Assembly: GCA_958496175.1 (NCBI GenBank)
Contig: OY292279.1
Location: 3,162,001 to 3,226,000, forward strand
DNA from: Sisyra terminalis
Taxonomy: Eukaryota > Arthropoda > Insecta > Neuroptera > Sisyridae
Direction: 5' to 3'
Length of the DNA stretch: 64,000 bases
Shown here one piece after another: positions 24,363 through 36,476 of the stretch (position 1 is its first letter; each line of letters starts with the position of its first letter). A program made the position numbers and the translations under genes. The notes beneath the pieces were generated by a model. That model had not been told where the DNA came from and made no database searches. It saw only the letters and a program-made list of their open reading frames with translations.

Positions 24363-27300
24363 ATGTGGTGGTTGCTTTTGTTGGTGTGTTCTTTCCATTC
24401 GGAAATTTTTGCACGTAAAATCAAGTGTACTAATATTGAAATCAATTTTTATTAAATTTTTAACATTTTTTTAGAGTCTGGAAGTTCTTGTACGACCCCG
24501 AATGGTGAGTCAGCTCAATGCATTTCCCTGTACGATTGCCAAGTGTTATTGGACGTAATTTACAATCGAAACAATAGAGATTTTTTGCGTCGATCTCAAT
24601 GTGGAACCCAAAATCAAACTCCGTTGGTATGTTGCGGTTCAAGTGCAAATTTTGAAAGTGGCGGAGGAGGGAATGGGGCACCAACTCCCAACAGAGGAAG
24701 TTTAGGTCGGCATGACTTATTACCACCACGATCGGAATGTGGTCGGCACGATAGTTCCCGAAAAATTTTAAATGGCGAGGCCACCGACGTGGACGAGTTT
24801 CCCTGGATGGCCTTGCTGGAATATCGGCAAAATGGACGCTCCCGTGGATTTGCATGCGGTGGCACATTGATCAACAACAGATATGTACTCACCGCAGCCC
24901 ATTGCGTCACAGGAGCCATCACTCGATCAATCGGCGAACTGTAAATATCCCTAAATCTTTGCAAAAAAATCCCAATTTAATTTTTCTATTTCCAAAATTT
25001 CAGATACAGTGTTCGATTGGGCGAGTGGAATTTAAACACCGACGAGGATTGTACAAGAACTGCAGGTTGTGCACCACCACCTGTTAATATTCGGGTGGCA
25101 CAAAGAATTCCACATACTGGATACAACGATAACTCCCGTAATCGATACAATGATATTGCATTGGTTCGATTGGCTTCGGTTGTCACTTATACGGGTTGGA
25201 ATTTTGAAAAAAAAAATTTTTTTTTTGAAAGATTTAAATTGATTTTCTTTTAGGGTATGTACGGCCAATTTGTTTGCCGACTCTAGAAACCGATGTGGCT
25301 CGAGTAGGAAGTCGTTTAACAGTGGCTGGATGGGGAAAAACCGAACGAAGTATGTAGCAAATTTTCATTTGTAATCTTAATAGAATTTTTTTTGGGCTTT
25401 ACCAAGCTGAAATAGAGTTTCAGAAGAGCTTTCTTCTAAAGATTCATTCAACTTAAAAATTTTCATTTATTCAGTGGAATTTCAACAATGAAATTTCAAG
25501 AAACCCTTTTGATAATTCAAGAATTTTCTTACGTTATTTTTCCAAAGTATGGTCCTACTTTTGAAATGATCTATTGAACAATTTGACCCACGAATTAACA
25601 AAAATAGATCGGTTCTTTGAAAAATAAAAATTAGCCATCAGATTGATGACTGTAAAGCTTTGAATGATTAAGAAAAGTTTCATTTTCCTGGGGTTTCCCG
25701 ATAAGAAAGAAAATAAACAAGAATTTTCTAATTTTTTCTTAACATTCAACTGAAAAAATTTGCCAAGATTCAGTGGAATTTTAACAATGTACTGTGTATA
25801 CAATATATAAAATATATTGCAGTCCAATTTATGTAGTATAATTTAATGTGATAATATATAAAAATCATACCACCAACATAAATTTGAACAGAAGTTCAAA
25901 CAAAAAATATTCGGGACGTATTGCCCAGATACGTATTTCGATTGCCAAGCAATCTTCTCAAGTAGTTTGGATCACTTCGTAACTGCTTTGTGATGATTCA
26001 TGTGAATCATGTGAAAAGAGTGATCCAAACTACTTGATGACCACTGAGTAAGATTGCTTGGCAATCGAAATACGTATCTGGGCAATACGTCACGAATATT
26101 TTTGTTTGAACTTCTGTTCAAATTTATGTTGGTGGTATGATTTTTATACATTATTATATTAAATTATACTACATAAATTGGACTGCAATATATTTTATCT
26201 ATTGTATACACAGTATAACTGTTCAAAGTCAGCGAAAAAATCTTATTTTGATTTAACAATGCAATTTTTAGAAACTCTTTCGATAATTCAAAGATTTTCT
26301 TATGTATTTTTTCCAATATGGACTCCTTCTTTTGTATTGACCTACTGGATACTTTGACCACTTGTTTAATAAAACTGGGCAGGTACATTGTATGAAAAAT
26401 TAAAATTAGGCATTGGATTCATAACTTTAGGGCTTTGAATGATTAAGTAAATTATAAATTTCATCGATTTTCCCGATTAAAAATAAAAAATATAGAGGAT
26501 ACCAGAATTTTTTAACTTTTTTAAAAATTTTTTAACTTTGATTCGTTTTTGGTTTCTGTTTAAAAGAAAATCATTCATAAAATTTTTAAATCTATCAATT
26601 TTATAAAATTACAAAAGGAAAGCTATAAAAATCGTAATCAGTTTTAAATCAAACTGTAGATAAAGATTCACTAGGGTTATAAAAACTTTTTAGAGTTATT
26701 ATTGTTGTTTTTCTCAACAATCAAATTAGGTCAAATAAACCATTAAATATTTTGCATTCTTCCAAAAATATCTTTTAAAATCGTTCATCTTAGTATAGAA
26801 TCTTTTCCTTAGAAAAGGAAAATTTGATGGTCAAGGACTATTAAATTAGAACAAAGTTAGGAATTTAAAAATTTTTAAAAAGGATAAAGCATAAAAATAA
26901 GGGACCAACTTAAACACTCGTCGCAGCAATAATCTTCAGAAAATATACTAAAGTGTAATGATTAGATAGCCTGGAACTATAAGATTAAATACCGTTCAGC
27001 AGTACCAAAAGAATGAAATCTAATCAAATTTACTCTATTCATATCCATAATTATAACCAAATGTTGATTTTTATGGGTGTTGGGAATATTAAAGACTGTT
27101 TTTTTTTTAATTTTTTATAATTCTTTAATATCATTGTACGAGGTTTCGTTTCTCTTGAAACTTCTTCAGGTACTGTAAACACAAAACAGGTATATTTGAA
27201 ACTTGATGGCATTAAATGTGGATGTTATTAAACTCTATACTTTGTTGTAAAAAGAAATTAACTGACCTATTTTGTGTTTACAGTACCTGAAGAAGTTTCA

Positions 27301-30300
27301 AAAGATACAAAATTTCGTACGATTATATTATAGATTTTTTTTTAACAAAAAACAGTATTTTTTAATCCTAACTTCAATAAATACCCACATTTTATATTTA
27401 CTAATTTAAAAATGATCTTAAACAACCTAATAATAATTCCAAGATATCAGGAACTGGTTGAGATTTCCGATATTCTCTAGACTTGTAAAGGAATTCAAAC
27501 ACTACAATCAAAATTTTGAATCATAATCGACGACAATTGTCAGGGGTTGTACATTAATTACGTAAGGAAACTTGAGGCTAGAAATCTTTAAAATCAGGCA
27601 TAATTTTACTATAAGAAGTAGAGATTTTTGAGCAAATTTTAACACAATAAAGATTGGTAGAACCGATTGATTATTGGGTAGCTAGTAAAAAACTTTTTGT
27701 ATAAATAATATTTTCATCAATTTTATATAGAAATATGAAGTAAGTCCACTTAATCTATCAATATCTTAAGCCCTAAAAAAAAGGTGTTACTTTTGCCTTG
27801 AAAAGCTTAAAAAATCATGAAGATTTAGTTTGTTTCCAAATTAAAGTTGTAGGCATAGTTTTAATTTTAAATGCAGCTGAAAAATGCATCAAAACTTCAT
27901 TTTAATAGATGTTTCCAGGAAAATCATTGAAAACTTAAAGCCCCAGAAATTACGATCGCAAAACTTTCGTTATTTTAAATAAAAACGAAATTTTTTTTGC
28001 TCATGTCTGGATAGTGGCTACTTTGGCTGGTAACAGGTAGCAAAAGCCCACTTTCGTTATAGTATAAACGTCATTTTTTTTAAATTTTCATCGAAATAGT
28101 AATAGAAATCACATCCTCCACTACTTGATTCTTAGCACGGTTTTAACCTCCTACTGAGGACTCCAAAACTGGCACAACTGGCAAATGATAAAAATTGGCA
28201 ATTGATTGAAATCGAAATGTCAATTGAAACCAATGACAACAATTGGTTAGTCAAACCAATTTTGGGTTGAAGCTGTGCAAATTGACAGGCAATGAAGGAT
28301 ATGATTTCTAAAATAATTTTAAGGACAATATAACAAAATATTGACGAAATTGAGTATGCATTTTTTATACCTTTGCTACCTGTTACCTGCCAAAATAACC
28401 ACCATTATTGTTCTTACCTGTATTGTAAACATGTGGAGAGAAAATTCAAGCTTTTATAAAATAACGAAGGTCTAATTATTGTGGACTTTTGGTCTTTTAT
28501 CAGGTTGTTTGATTTATTTTATTGCTTGGAAGAGATATTGGACAACTTTAATGATAGGGGTACAAACATTTTTTGGCAATAAATGATAGAAGACTTGATT
28601 AAAACTTTTGGTACCCCCTGAAATTGAAGAGGATGAACTATGAACCATAGTTGCAATGAAAAACACAGTATACTGATTAAGTTTTTATAATTTTTAACGA
28701 AATTACTGTTCTTAGGAATGAAAATTTCTTTTAAATTTGGTAGAATGATAGAATTCTATTCTATAATCAATTAAAAGTTTTTAAACTTTTTAAAAATTCA
28801 TGAAAGCACAAAAATTCTTGAATTTAACTATCAAAAATAATTTCCAGAATTGCACTTATGAAATAATTGAAATGATTTATGTGGTACTTAAAACTTTTAG
28901 TACACATCTTAATTGTTAATTTTTTTTCATTTTATTTCAAATATTCTCATGGAAAATTTACTTATTTTAGAGGTCACCAATAAATTTTAGAGTTGCACAG
29001 ATTTGAACCGTGGAAAAAATGATTCTTTGTAACTCTTAATTTGTATTAATTCATTTTTTTTTCATACGATGCATGCAGAAAAAATTAGTAACTAAAATCA
29101 AATGTTTGCTATAATTTCAAAGTAAAATTTGGATATTTTATTCTGCTAAACTTTCCCGAAGAATCAAATTAGATTTTTTAAGTTATTCAGTTTATACAAT
29201 AAATAAAATATATTGTGGTCATATTTATATAATTTAATTTATAAAAGTAAACTACAAACATAAATTTAAACAAAGATTCAAACAAATGAATTACCGACGT
29301 ATTGCCCAGATACGTATTTTGATTGCCAAGCAATCTTCATTAGTTGTCGTCAAGTATTATTGGAGTAATATTTTATTTTTTTAAGCTTAAGATTGCTTTT
29401 GATGCAATTTTTACCTTTTACTAGAGAATTGCTTTGGAAAACTGTCTATAAAATATAATATGAAATGATTTGTGGTTCTATTTATGTAATTTAATTTGTA
29501 AAAGTAAACTATAAACATAAATTTGAACAAAGGTTCAAACAAGTGAATTACCGACGTATTACCCAGATACGTATTTTGATTGCCAAGCAATCTTCATTTG
29601 TCGTTTTCAAGTATTATTGGAGAAATATTTTATTTTTTTAAACTTAAGATTGCTTTTGATGCAATTTTTACCTTCAACTAGAGAACTGCTTTGGAAAACT
29701 GTCTATAAAATATTATATGAAATGATTTATGGTTCTATTTATGTAATTTGATTTTACAAAAGTAAACTATTAAAAAAAAATTGTACAAAACTTTAAGGAA
29801 ATGAATATCTAACATATGGCCCAGATGTGTATTTCGATTGGCAATCGAAATACGTATCTACGCAATACGAGAGTAATTCAGTTTTTTGAACCATTGTTCA
29901 AATTTATGTTTTTAGTTTCCTTTTTTGTAAATGATATAACATAAATAAGCACCCAATATATTTTATATGTTGTATATACAGTTTCCTGAAGATATTCTCT
30001 AGCTGATGACAAAAATTGCTTAGCTAAAAAAAATTAAACAATATCATATCTAAGTGCAACAATTAGCTGTACCCAATTCCAGTGGATCAAAAAATAATAA
30101 TTTGATTTTCTGTGATACCCCAACTTTTTTACAACTTCGTAACTCTAAAAATACTTAATTTTCTTGATCCCCAATCCATTGTTGAAAAGACCTAAATAAA
30201 ATTATTAAAATTTGGTAGAAAACCTCCAAAATAATAACAATAATTAACCAATGCATTGACGATATATTGGCTCAAAAAAAAGGTACAAAAAACAACAAAA

Positions 30301-30793
30301 GCACTGCACTTTAATCGATTAATATTAAGTCAAAAGTCAACAAACTTTTCACCCCATTTTTCGACCACCAAAAAGTGTCTAATTAGTTGTAATATTATGG
30401 AAAAATTTCAATGTAAACTTCTGGAATATTGTCAAGTTTGTTGAGGCTATAGTTTGATTTAATATATCCTTTGTTGCAGACACCAATAGTCCAGTGAAAC
30501 TTAAACTTCGTGTTCCCCTAATTGAATTGTCTGCCTGCAATAATACGTTCAATCGAGCTCGCGTTAATTTACGCAGCGACCAATTATGTGCGGGCGGCGA
30601 AGCCGGCCGCGATTCATGCAAAGGCGACAGTGGCGGCCCACTGATGAACAGTCTCAACGAAAACGACGGCCAATTGTGGTACATCGAAGGAGTCGTGTCC
30701 TTTGGGGCCGAATGTGGCACGGAAGGCTGGCCAGGAATCTACACTCGAGTGTCTGGATTCCTCGACTGGATCACCACCAATATTCAACCATAA
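24363..30793 (+). CDS. CLIP-SP1: secreted single-CLIP serine protease (five exons)
   Basis: Predicted secreted trypsin-like zymogen of the insect CLIP family, whose members act in haemolymph melanization and Toll cascades. Exons by GT-AG sites: 24363-24414, 24475-24940, 25004-25194, 25254-25349, 30480-30793; 372 residues in one frame. Residues 1-17 form a signal peptide. The CLIP domain has six Cys (23, 33, 39, 60, 70, 71). Activation should follow Lys114 before ILNG (115-118). Catalytic triad: His160 (TAAHC), Asp223 (NDIAL), Ser319 (GDSGGP); Asp313 at the pocket base predicts Arg/Lys specificity. An extra Cys pair (189, 195) lies after the GEW motif, as in CLIPB proteases. Intron 4 is 5.1 kb and full of palindromic elements. 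The substrate cannot be named from sequence. Confidence 0.93.
25790..26251. mobile_element. long-inverted-repeat element, copy 1 (in SP1 intron 4)
   Basis: About 460 bp, almost entirely palindromic. The left arm starts TGTATACAATATATAAAATA and includes GATACGTATTTCGATTGCC and AAGCAATCTTC; the right arm returns the same words in reverse complement. Beyond the right arm is an unpaired tail of about 45 nt ending GTCAGCGAAAAAATCTTATT. Flanking direct repeats TTTAACAATG at 25780-25789 and 26252-26261 look like a 10-bp target duplication. It has no coding capacity. Confidence 0.85.
27073..27410. repeat. imperfect foldback repeat in SP1 intron 4
   Basis: Left-arm AACTTCTTCAGGTACTGTAA followed by ACACAAAACAGGT is matched in reverse complement by TTTTGTGTTTACAGTACCTG followed by AAGAAGTTTC. 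Outer parts pair less well: TATGGGTGTTGGGAATATTA against a reverse complement reading TGTGGGTATTTATTGAAG. The arms are about 120 bp around a spacer of about 80 bp. Confidence 0.7.
27955..28485. repeat. second foldback repeat in SP1 intron 4
   Basis: GGCTGGTAACAGGTAGCAAA (near 28027) pairs with TTTGCTACCTGTTACCTGCC (near 28373). Farther out, TTTCGTTATTTTAAATAAAA on the left pairs with TTTTATAAAATAACGAAGG on the right. The spacer contains several CAATTG-rich micro-repeats. Confidence 0.65.
29195..29990. repeat. arm of the long-inverted-repeat element, tandemly triplicated
   Basis: Three units start at about 29195, 29456 and 29716, a period of about 260 bp. Each begins with the left-arm sequence (ATAAATTTGAACAAAGGTTC-like, then GATACGTATTTTGATTGCC). 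The first two continue with a 100-bp filler containing GATTGCTTTTGATGCAATTT and GCTTTGGAAAACTGTCTATA. The third unit runs into a right arm ending TATGTTGTATATACAG. The element therefore amplified part of itself in place. Confidence 0.7.
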
Positions 30794-30877
30794 CTTCTTT
30801 TCTACTTTTTTTTTAAGTTAACATAAATATAATGGAATTATTCTCACGTACTATTTATTATTAACGTTTTTTTTTTT

Positions 30878-30883
30878 AATAAA
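30878..30883 (+). terminator. polyadenylation signal of CLIP-SP1
   Basis: AATAAA lies 85 nt after the SP1 stop codon and is followed by a second AATAAA about 20 nt later. Confidence 0.6.
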
Positions 30884-31215
30884 TAAATTTGGGGTATTCC
30901 CTGAAATAAATTGTTACTTTTGCAGACATCCAAATGCAAACAAAGACTTGTTGATATCTGAAAGTTTATGACCGACCCAAAACCGGTTGTTAACCAAATT
31001 TTACTACCTAATCAGATTAAAAATGGAAGAATTTGAGGAATTTTTAATTGCCAATACGTCATTTACGTCGTTAATGGGCCCAGTCATAGCACAACCGCAA
31101 TTGTTCATGGAAATATATGTTTTCAAATGAATAATTTTCCGTGTTTGTTTTTATAATACTTTATAATAGGAAAAACGATGAGTGTTTTCCCAATCGACCG
31201 GCTTTTTTTAATTAC

Positions 31216-31267
31216 AGATAAGACGATCTTTCCATATGATAGATCATTCGTTTTTTTCCTCTTATCT
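31216..31267. promoter_or_regulatory. GATA-site cluster upstream of CLIP-SP2
   Basis: AGATAA (31216-31221), TGATAG (31237-31242) and TTATCT (31262-31267, reverse AGATAA) lie within 52 bp, about 165-215 bp before the SP2 start codon. An arthropod-type initiator TCAGTT follows at 31284. GATA factors drive blood-cell and fat-body genes in insects. Three hexamers in AT-rich DNA can occur by chance. Confidence 0.3.
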
Positions 31268-31429
31268 TTCATTGGCTTCTTGGTCAGTTGACTCTCTGGT
31301 TTTATTGAAGTGGCTCAAATTACACCTCATTTTCATTATATGCATGTATATGTGTTAATGTGTGTGAAAACCTGATTGGTACGCAAAGTCATTTGGATTG
31401 GAGCTAGGTGAACCAGTTTGTTTGTTGCC

Positions 31430-34400
31430 ATGTTTCGATCATTACCACTGCGAAGGTTTGAAATTTTTCAACAATGTACGAAAAATATATTTTTGATCCT
31501 CATTATTACCACGTGCTTCGTCAAAAACTCCCACTGCCGTAAGTTTTTCAACCCATTTTTTTGGCCCCAAATAATCGTTCCCCCCATTAAATTTTCCACA
31601 GAAAATTCATGTGAAACCCCGAAATTTACGTCAGGAGTCTGCATTCCAATAAAGCAGTGTCCCAGTTTGGTGGCCCTTTTGGAAAAGCGCCCGATTCCAG
31701 CGAAAGATCAAAAATATTTGCTCGATGCCCAATGTGGAAATGATCGAACTCGACCTAACGTTTGTTGCGAAGGAAATACCGAAAGTGGGGAAGCGAAATG
31801 TATGACACCCCGAGACGAAACCGGTGTTTGTATGCTACTTTTCGATTGTAAGCCGTTGAACGATTTAATTTTGAAACGGCCACTAAGTGCGGAAGATGCC
31901 AAATTTTTGCGGGCATCCCAATGTGGTTCGGAAGGGCGCCGACCAAAGGTTTGCTGCCCTTCATCGGTGGTCACTAGCTATTCGGGAAATCCGAATCCTC
32001 CACAACAACAACAACGACCGGAAGAGAGGCCCTTGAATCGCAATACTCTAGCGCCATCCTCGCCGTATTTGCCTGCACCCAGTGAATGTGGACGACATAG
32101 TTTGGATAAGAAAATTACCAATGGTGAAAAAACGAAAATTGGGGAATTCCCGTGGATGGTTTTGCTCGAATATAGTGACGGGCGTACTTTGAAATTGGCG
32201 TGTGGTGGAGTTTTGATTAGTAAACGTTATGTGTTAACAGCGGCGCATTGCGTTACGAATATTGCAACAGACGTTGGACAATTGTAAGTAAATTGTAAAA
32301 AAAAATTTAATTATTATGATAATGCAACAATGAATTTTGCTTAGATCAAGATATTTCTTTCGTAAAGTATCTAAACTCAAGATCATATGCAAATATGATG
32401 GTTTGTTTTGAATTCAGTAAACGCTTCAATAGATTATAGTTATTCCTTAGATCTTTTTACAAGAAGAACACCAACTATTTACTTTAAAAAACAGAACATA
32501 AAACTCAAATCCTTGAATGAAGGAAACAATTTTTTTGAATTCTGTAAATCCTTCAGTAGATTATTGTTATTTTTTTGATATTTTTGCTAGAAAAAAACAA
32601 CGACTAATTCCTTTAATAAATGAGACATAAATCTCTAATCCTTAAGGCAGAAATTAGCAAAATTTAAAGAAGAAATTGTGAAGGATTTTTAGATCTTTTT
32701 AAAGGCAAACTTGTGAATTTATGTGAAAATTCAATTTTCCTAAGCTTCGTTTTCGGGTCAAATGCATTTGTCAATAAATGCACTTTTTGTGTTTTAGGAT
32801 GCGCGCTCGTTTGGGTGAGCATGACACGACGAAAATGCGCGATTGTGACGAGGAAAATTGTGCCGATCCCGTCCAACGTGTGGGAATCAGTCAGGTAATT
32901 CCACACCCCGATTGGAACCAAAACGACCAGAATCGATACAATGACCTAGCATTGTTGCGATTAGATCGCAACATTGCCTTCACCGATTTCATTCGACCAA
33001 TTTGCCTCCCAAATCCGAGCGGAGAAGTGCCCAACGTTGATATGACAGTGGCTGGATGGGGACTCACCGAAAACTGTAGGTTTTGCAACTAAATATCTGG
33101 ATGATGACTATGAAAAATTTCCCAATAAACAACCAACACATTCAGGACGTTTTGCCTAGATACGTATTTCGATTGCCAAGCAATTCATCAGTGGCCATTG
33201 ATCAGTGTGGGAAGATTGCTTGGCAATCAAAATACGTAATTGGAAATACAACAAAAGCATGTTTGTTCGAGCTATGATTCAATAAGTATTCCTGTGATTT
33301 ACTATTTGAAAATTTCACTTCATAAAATTTGTTCAATGGCAATATATTAAAGGATAAGGCTTAAAAATATTTTCAACTAACAACAACTTGAATAATTGAT
33401 GTCATGTGGTCGAACATATCCATCAAATTAGTCTCACTAAAACAAAGTCTAAATATTTTTCTTAAAATTCAAATTTTCGTCAATTTTAACGACAAATTTT
33501 CCCAAAGAATTTCCCTCCTTTAGACCAGAAATTGGCAACCAAAAATTCTTTGATGTCTATAGTGCGGTCAAGTTCAAGACAATTGTGCCACGGATTCCAT
33601 TTGGCGAATGCTATCGCAAATACGAAAAAACCAAGGACAGATACGTATTTTGATTGCCAAGCAATCGATTGTCAAGCAAAGTGGCCATTGATTAGTGTTG
33701 GAAGATCGCTTGGTAATCAAAATACGTAATAGATACTTATTTTGATTGCCAAGCAAAGTGACCATTGATTAGTGTAGGAAGATTGCTTGGTAATCAAAAT
33801 ACGTATCTGGAAATACAACAAAAGCATGATTTTTCGATCCTTAATAATAATAGTTATGTCTATGATTTACTATTTGAAAATTTTATTTTATAAAATTTGT
33901 TCAATGTTAATATATTAAAGGATAAGGCTTGAAAATAATTTCAACTAACAAAAACTTGAATAATTGATCAATTGCTCTCAAAGTTGGTCTCACTTAAACA
34001 GTCTTAATATTTTTCATCAAATTCAAATTTTGTCAATTCTAACAAAAATTTTCCCAAAGAATTTCCCTCCTTTTAGACCAGAAATTGGCGACCAATGATT
34101 TTTTGATTATTTTTTCTTCCACCGATTTCAGTTGTCTATAGTGAGGTCAAGTTGAAGACAATTGTGCCACGGGTTCCATTTGGCGAGTGCTATCGCAAAT
34201 ACGAAAAAACCAAGGACAGATACGTATTTTGATTGCCAAGCAATCGATTGTCAAGTAAAGTGACCATTGATTAGTGTTGAAAGATTGCTTGGTAATCAAA
34301 ATACGTAATAGATACGTAATAGATACGTATTTTGATTGCCAAGCAATCGATTGCCAAGCAAAGTGGCCATTGATTAGTGTTGGAAGATTGCTTGGTAATC

Positions 34401-35051
34401 AAAATACGTATCTGGAAATACAACAAAAGCATGATTGTTCGATCCTTTATAATAATAGTTATGTCTATGATTTACTATTTGAAAATTTTATTTTATAAAA
34501 TTTGTTCAATGTTAATATATTAAAGGATAAGGCTTGAAAATATTTTCAACTAACAAAAACTTGAATAATGGATCAATTGCTCTCAAAGTTGGTCTCAATA
34601 TTTTTCATCAAATTCAAATTTTGTCAATTCTAACAAAAATTTTCCCAAAGAATTTCCTTCCTTTTAGACCAGAAATTGGCGATCAAAAAATTTTTGATTA
34701 TTTTTTCTTCCACCGATTTCAGTTGTCTATAGTGAGGTCAAGTTGAAGACAATTGTGCCACGGGTTCCATTCGGCGAGTGCTATCGCAAATACGAAAAAA
34801 CCAAGGACAATGTAAAGCTGCGTTCGACCCAATTATGCGCGGGAGGTCGTGACGGCAAGGATTCGTGCCACGGAGACAGTGGCGGACCGCTAATGTATGT
34901 CGACACGCGAGACGCCAGCGGAAATCCGGTGTGGTACGGAATGGGAATCGTTTCGTTCGGTTCACTGGTTTGCGGCGTTCCAGGTTTTCCCGGAGTCTAC
35001 ACGGCCGTGCCCAAATACGTTGATTGGATATTAGCGAACTTGAAACCATAA
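31430..35051 (+). CDS. CLIP-SP2: secreted double-CLIP serine protease (four exons)
   Basis: Predicted secreted trypsin-like protease with two CLIP domains. Exons: 31430-31538, 31602-32283, 32798-33075, 34723-35051; 465 residues. The ATG at 31430 is used. The N-terminus is long and basic before the hydrophobic run [16 protein letters not shown]1 starts at Cys40; CLIP2 follows a short linker (CMTP...VCC). A Gln/Pro/Arg-rich linker then leads to activation after Lys207 (ITNG, 208-211). Triad: His252, Asp313, Ser409; pocket Asp403. The intron that separates exons 3 and 4 in all five sister genes is missing, so PICLP is fused to the Asp exon. Intron 1 is only 63 nt. Intron 3 holds the tandem partial-exon array. 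Probable haemolymph cascade enzyme. Confidence 0.93.
33554..33639 (+). pseudogene. partial duplicate of SP2 last exon, copy 1 (no acceptor)
   Basis: It matches the first 85 or so nt of exon 4 with a few substitutions (for example GCGGTCAAGTTCAAG for GAGGTCAAGTTGAAG). The preceding polypyrimidine tract and AG are missing, so it should not be spliced in. It ends abruptly at AAGGACA. Confidence 0.85.
34132..34218 (+). pseudogene. partial duplicate of SP2 last exon, copy 2 (intact acceptor)
   Basis: It is nearly identical to 34723-34809 and keeps the whole 3' splice region (TTTTTTCTTCCACCGATTTC then AG). Splicing exon 3 to this copy stays in frame for 28 codons, then meets TGA at 34230-34232 inside the palindrome. 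The product would lack the catalytic Ser. It is a potential poison exon. Confidence 0.85.
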
Positions 35052-35185
35052 TAATCGGTGTGAATGTATTTTGTGTGCATAAATTTATGATTACGTTTAT
35101 ATGTTCTATTCTAGTCAATATAAACAAGTTGGGATTAGCCTCCAATTAAAATCGAATCTCAGGCCATTGATTTACGGCGTAGATG

Positions 35186-35191
35186 AATAAA
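35186..35191 (+). terminator. polyadenylation signal of CLIP-SP2
   Basis: AATAAA lies 135 nt after the SP2 stop codon. Confidence 0.5.
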
Positions 35192-36043
35192 TTTACTATA
35201 AATTGATTATAAGTTTGCTATTGGCAATAATCGGTACACCAATCAATGAATGAACGGACAAATATTGGCGGTGGAGGAAATTTAAGAGTTTAAACAGTGT
35301 ACTGGTACACTCGAAAGACGGAAGTATATAATTAGTTATGGAAATTTTATACGCATTTAAAATCAAATCATGCAAATAAAAAATTTATAATCAAACAATT
35401 TCGCATTTTACTTTTCATCCTTTACAAAAAACATTGTAATTGAAACATTATATGCAACAAAAAAAAATATTCAAACATTAATATTTTTGTTTTACAATTT
35501 TTATCTTAAAGGACAAGCTGGCTCTAAAGTGGTGAAGGATTTCAATCAGTTACTAAATTTTTGGTGCTTATTTTTTTTAATAGTTTAAAACAATAAAGTA
35601 CTTTTGACAACATGGTTCATTACTCCTCTTAACGTATTTGCCTCTATTTCCTCTAGTTTTAAAATAGAAATTTTCCTCAAGTTATGGAATTATCTGAGAT
35701 TTATTTGCTAAACATTTCCCTTACAAGTACCCTAATAAAAAAAATAATCAGGGACCTTTAGGTCCGGAGATCGAGGCGCATAATCCACGGCTTCTATTAC
35801 TCGAGATTAGGACCCACTGATTTTTACAGTAAGGATACCGTTATCATTCGGTGGAAATCGCCTTCTTTTTACACCGCATATCGTAGTTGCAAGACTTAGT
35901 TGTTGTATCAAATGGAAATGCCCTCTTTTCGACTATGCATTGAAAAAAAAAATTTCTAACACATAATTGGCAAGAAAAGTGTTTTTCCAATGCGTATTAA
36001 TTTTTTGCCGCCACATTAGCTTCATTAGATATAATCAGGTGAT

Positions 36044-36274
36044 TCATATCCACATATAAAGTTGTTTTCCTCTCTTGTTAATTGATCTGTATACATTGTT
36101 TTTGTATCGATAAATATGTAAGCTCGCCTTCAACGTTGCTGAAAATTTTTCGATACTATTCCTCTCAAGAATCACATTATCTTCTGTTGGTTTCCCAGTT
36201 CGTGGAAGGACTTCAATAGAACCTGTTGCCCAAAATGATCCATTAGCGACGAAATATTGGCCCCAAAAGTGCAT
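36044..36274 (-). pseudogene. possible transposase N-terminal fragment
   Basis: The minus-strand frame includes ATGSIEVLPRTGKPTEDNVI, which resembles the ETGSxxDxxRxGRP segment between helix-turn-helix units in mariner-type and related DDE transposases. No catalytic domain follows. The resemblance is short, so confidence is low. The rest of 35.2-36.5 kb shows no gene. Confidence 0.3.
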
Positions 36275-36476
36275 CTCTTACGTTGAAATAACGATGATAT
36301 AATCGCTGCATTCATACAATGAAATATTTCTGTTTAAAGTAAAACCGAACGATTTTGGAGCGTTATAACGTGCTGGATTTTCCACAATTACAGAGTCCAA
36401 ATTTAAAGAATGACAAAAAAAAGTTAATTGCCTAATTATAGTTAAATGATGTTCAAATCTTTATTTGAAAAGTTCC

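Larger units (their letters stand above)
33159..34809 (+). repeat. tandem array of palindrome core plus intron plus partial last exon (three units)
   Basis: Units 33159-33639, 33640-34218 and 34219-34809 each begin at GATACGTATTTYGATTGCC, contain a short palindromic core (the mobile-element motif), then about 300-400 nt of intron sequence (for example GGATAAGGCTTGAAAATA), and end with the first part of the last exon up to AACCAAGGACA. In the third unit the exon continues into the real coding sequence. The first two junctions run directly from exon sequence into the next palindrome. Confidence 0.85.

Noticed and set aside
31418..31429. Upstream in-frame TTG start for CLIP-SP2
   Set aside because: Non-ATG initiation is not needed; an ATG lies four codons downstream at 31430 before the hydrophobic leader.
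32141..32151. kappaB-like GGGGAATTCCC
   Set aside because: It lies inside SP2 coding sequence and is explained by the conserved GEFPW codons.
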